DNA of 36,524 bases from contig BLXT01003735.1 in assembly GCA_019648995.1 (NCBI GenBank), positions 1,302,950 to 1,339,473 on the forward strand, given 5' to 3'. A program made the translations under genes and the position numbers. Position 1 is the stretch's first letter, and each line of letters opens with the position of its first letter. The stretch is from Plakobranchus ocellatus (taxonomy: Eukaryota > Mollusca > Gastropoda > Plakobranchidae). Below are positions 34,801-36,524 of the stretch, piece by piece. Under the pieces are notes generated by a model. The model was not told where the DNA came from. It saw only the letters and a program-made list of their open reading frames with translations, and did not search any database.

Positions 34801-35765
34801 GTCAAACATAAGCATGACAACATAAACAATGTCATCATTAGCATGCATAATAACAATTTACTTGTATCATTATGTGATCTATTAAGTATAAGCTAGCCAT
34901 GTATTATTGTAAACCAGCTTTGAGAGCGAATTTCATTTTTTTTTTTTTTTTTATGTACATAATGTATGCTTTTGATCTTAACTGTGAGGAAGAAAATGTT
35001 GATATAACAATGACGGCATGCTCGTTTTTGTCACTTCTCGACATTATGCCTATGCAGTACATTTTTCTGTGGTCTCAGCCAAGCGCAGTTTTACTCATAC
35101 AATATAGGTCACTAGACTACTGAAAATGCAACCTAAATTAGAGTTCCATGTGAAGTTATGGGCTAAAAACCAACTTTGAACATAACATTTTCTGATGTGA
35201 TAATGGCATAAGAAACTTAACTGAAGTGGTAGACTCTGTTGTTTATGCTCCTCCTTTCTCTTCATAAAAAAAAAGAGGTGCATAGGATAGGTCCTCAAAA
35301 AAGAAAGCAATATTATGATGAGCTCTTTTGATCATGATATGATGTCAAGAGCTCGGTATTATGCTATTATTTGCTCCAAGCCCAGCTTAACATTCTGGTC
35401 TGTGAGCTTCTATTACATAAATTAGAAGCTACTTACAAGGAAGTAAAGAACCCTTATGAAATGACATACGTCATGTTCAAAAATGTAAATTTTTATATGA
35501 GAATTTTTATAGACAACTGCAAATTCTTTTGGTTTTTTTCAATAAAGCCATACTAATTGAGGCATAAACTTGTGACATGTGCAATTGTTTATTTTACTAT
35601 TAAAGTTTGAGATCTAGAAACATTCAAATCCAACCCACTTGAAATGCATTTAAATAAGATTACTTTTGTTTCAACTTTTTTTTTTCTATCGGCAGGGATG
35701 AACCCTGAGGTTGACACAAGTTTTTTACCAGACAGAGATAGAGATGAAGAGGAAAATAAGTTAAG
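28631..35765 (+). CDS. FAM50: FAM50 / XAP5 family nuclear protein, N-terminal 197 residues (3' partial), 4 exons
   Basis: Exons 28631-28823, 29447-29586, 30879-31068 and 35696-35765 join in phase. FAM50A/XAP5 is a conserved eukaryotic nuclear protein found in spliceosomal complexes. The start [20 protein letters not shown] matches the family N terminus (A at -3, G at +4 around the ATG). Next are a charged helical region ([20 protein letters not shown]), [20 protein letters not shown] (about 50-70), a basic coiled coil (REREROL-type, about 78-110) and an acidic block ([14 protein letters not shown], about 116-129) with a Ser-rich tail. The hallmark [20 protein letters not shown] closes the visible part. 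The last donor splits an Arg codon, and the XAP5 domain C terminus (about 140 more residues by comparison) must lie right of the window. The acidic/Ser region is longer than in human FAM50A. Confidence 0.95.
28966..29080. repeat. Diverged two-copy duplication, period 70 bp
   Basis: TTGAAATATATATGTTCTT recurs 70 bases apart in FAM50 intron 1, with similar flanks (ACAACC before, TAAGTTA after). Confidence 0.8.
29447..29586 (+). CDS. FAM50: FAM50 exon 2 (basic coiled coil)
   Basis: Acceptor TTTTTATCAG, then GT completing Gly. The frame reads [20 protein letters not shown] and continues Lys/Arg-rich to KDQKK before GTAAGC. LVTLN and VKERE are shared with human FAM50A. Confidence 0.94.
29587..30878 (+). 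other. FAM50 intron 2 with an antisense open frame
   Basis: This 1.3 kb intron differs from its surroundings in being less AT-rich over 29640-30600. It contains a minus-strand frame open for 69 codons (30617-30408) and a short GATA-type repeat near 30043-30070. I cannot assign it to a known element. Confidence 0.5.
30408..30617 (-). other. Unassigned antisense open frame in FAM50 intron 2
   Basis: Minus-strand frame of 69 codons between stops; the first ATG is at 30575, leaving 55 residues. It contains [40 protein letters not shown] and [20 protein letters not shown], a balanced composition unlike random AT-rich translation. It could be a degraded coding fragment of a mobile element or a nested gene exon. 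I recognise no family. Confidence 0.25.
30879..31068 (+). CDS. FAM50: FAM50 exon 3 (acidic/Ser-rich)
   Basis: Acceptor GCATTTCCTAG. The frame reads [18 protein letters not shown], then [19 protein letters not shown] and KKKKRL, ending with one base of Gly before GTATGT. It corresponds to the LSF-acidic segment before KKRKLG in human FAM50A, but is longer and richer in Ser and Lys. Confidence 0.92.
31224..31520 (+). mobile_element. Complete tRNA-derived SINE with 11-bp target duplication
   Basis: TATGTCAACTT occurs at 31224-31234 and 31510-31520, bracketing a 275-bp insert. The head carries A box TGGCTCATCTGG and B box GGTTTGAATTCC. It is followed by a body with TGTGTCCACCCAGCATTAAA and a 3' part ending in a T-rich tail. 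The head and body differ from copies A and B, so this is a second SINE family. The perfect duplication implies a fairly recent insertion into FAM50 intron 3. Confidence 0.85.
32077..32164. repeat. Perfect 42-bp tandem duplication
   Basis: Two identical 42-bp units (32078-32119 and 32120-32161), each containing TTTTTCCTTGCCAGTTCC, with a few bases of a third. Confidence 0.95.
35696..35765 (+). CDS. FAM50: FAM50 exon 4 ([10 protein letters not shown] motif)
   Basis: Acceptor CTATCGGCAG, with GG completing Gly. The frame [22 protein letters not shown] is the most diagnostic FAM50 motif in the window. Donor AG|GTGGGT leaves two bases of Arg; the next coding exon is beyond the right edge. Confidence 0.94.
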
Positions 35766-36524
35766 GTGGGTGTATCATTTATACATTTTCAAAACTTACT
35801 CAAATATGCCAAGCATAACAAAATCTATTCTTTTTTTTTTCAGTTTTATTTTAGTTGAGTAAAAGACATCTAACAGTTTACCTTTAGTACAATAACTGTT
35901 AGAATATTATGATAAACATGATCTTCTCTGCTACAAATACCAAAGCCTGGGTTTCTTCTCAAGGAAGAGAATTAGATATTGTCAGACTTGAATCTGTGTG
36001 GAGAGTTGGTATGGTCTGACTTAAATCGATTGTTGTAATCTTTAACAAAATCTAGGTGTAGACTGAAACAGCTGCTTTAGTTTTATGCTCTATAGCCCAG
36101 TTTCTAAAGGTTTGTTTCTGCTTTGCTGAGCAGTTGTTTTTTTTTTAATCAGGCCTCATCAAGATTGTTAAAAATAAATGTAATAAAGACTCAAAAGCTT
36201 TATATGACAGTATATCTAAATGAAGTATCTATGTCACCTTACCCTCTGGCTGTGTTTTTACAGCTTAAATGCAGATTTAAAAAGCTTGACTTTAATGTTG
36301 CAATGAGTACATTCTTAAGCTTTTTTCAAATCTACATCCAGATGCTTCATCTTTTAAAAAAAAAATAAATCTATGTGTTTCGCAGTGTCATAAAATGAGG
36401 CGGTTGTGGGTCTGCATTACAAAGCTCAAATCAGAATTGCTTTATGTAGAGAAAGCATCAAGTGTATCTATAGAAAGTGTAGACAGAGGTGAGCAGTTTT
36501 CACCCCTCCAGTTGAGGGTTTTCA
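35766..36524 (+). other. FAM50 intron 4 (partial), no feature recognised
   Basis: AT-rich sequence to the window edge. I looked for the expected continuation (EELR-like) and did not find it. Confidence 0.7.

Larger units (their letters stand above)
31069..35695 (+). other. FAM50 intron 3 (4.6 kb)
   Basis: Contains a complete SINE with target-site duplication (31224-31520), a perfect 42-bp tandem duplication (32077-32164), two AGATCT-motif copies (32521 and 34653) and otherwise AT-rich sequence. No further exon was recognised. Confidence 0.75.

Noticed and set aside
1-36524. CRISPR arrays, operons, phage or other prokaryotic systems
   Set aside because: Spliced animal genes throughout; no regularly spaced identical repeats with unique spacers.

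Overview
The window is eukaryotic nuclear DNA from an animal. It is AT-rich, with spliced genes (GT-AG introns), many dinucleotide microsatellites and tRNA-derived SINEs. The protein similarities, the AT-rich introns and the SINE and repeat style suggest a lophotrochozoan, probably a mollusc and possibly a gastropod. That taxon call is inference. Two short runs of N (17953-17985 and 23991-23993) mark assembly gaps.

Three protein-coding genes can be supported. (1) On the + strand, exons between 86 and 12558 encode the C-terminal 419 residues of kindlin (fermitin, FERMT family), the integrin-activating FERM/PH adaptor. The gene enters from the left edge inside the F2 lobe and contains the whole PH domain and F3 lobe. 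(2) On the - strand, five exons between 25765 and 20287 give a complete 370-residue NOXRED1-like protein, an orphan member of the NADP-dependent pyrroline-5-carboxylate-reductase-like family. (3) On the + strand, four exons from 28631 to 35765 give the first 197 residues of FAM50 (XAP5 family), a nuclear spliceosome-associated protein; it runs off the right edge. Reading phase is continuous across every splice junction in all three models. The genes serve unrelated processes (cell adhesion, an unassigned redox activity, RNA processing) and nothing suggests co-regulation. The + strand kindlin gene and the - strand NOXRED1 gene converge on a roughly 7.7 kb gene-free interval (12559-20286). NOXRED1 and FAM50 diverge from an interval of about 2.9 kb (25766-28630).

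The non-coding part carries most of the unexplained structure. It holds four tRNA-derived SINE-like insertions, two with clear 11-bp target-site duplications and two sharing a tail domain. It also holds a candidate short-TIR element and a pogo-like terminus in NOXRED1 intron 1, several local tandem duplications, and long (AG)n and (AT)n tracts. A palindromic AGATCT-based motif is concentrated in the right third of the window. An antisense 69-codon open frame lies in FAM50 intron 2. No CRISPR, operon, phage or novel multi-gene system was seen; this is mostly an ordinary animal gene neighbourhood.
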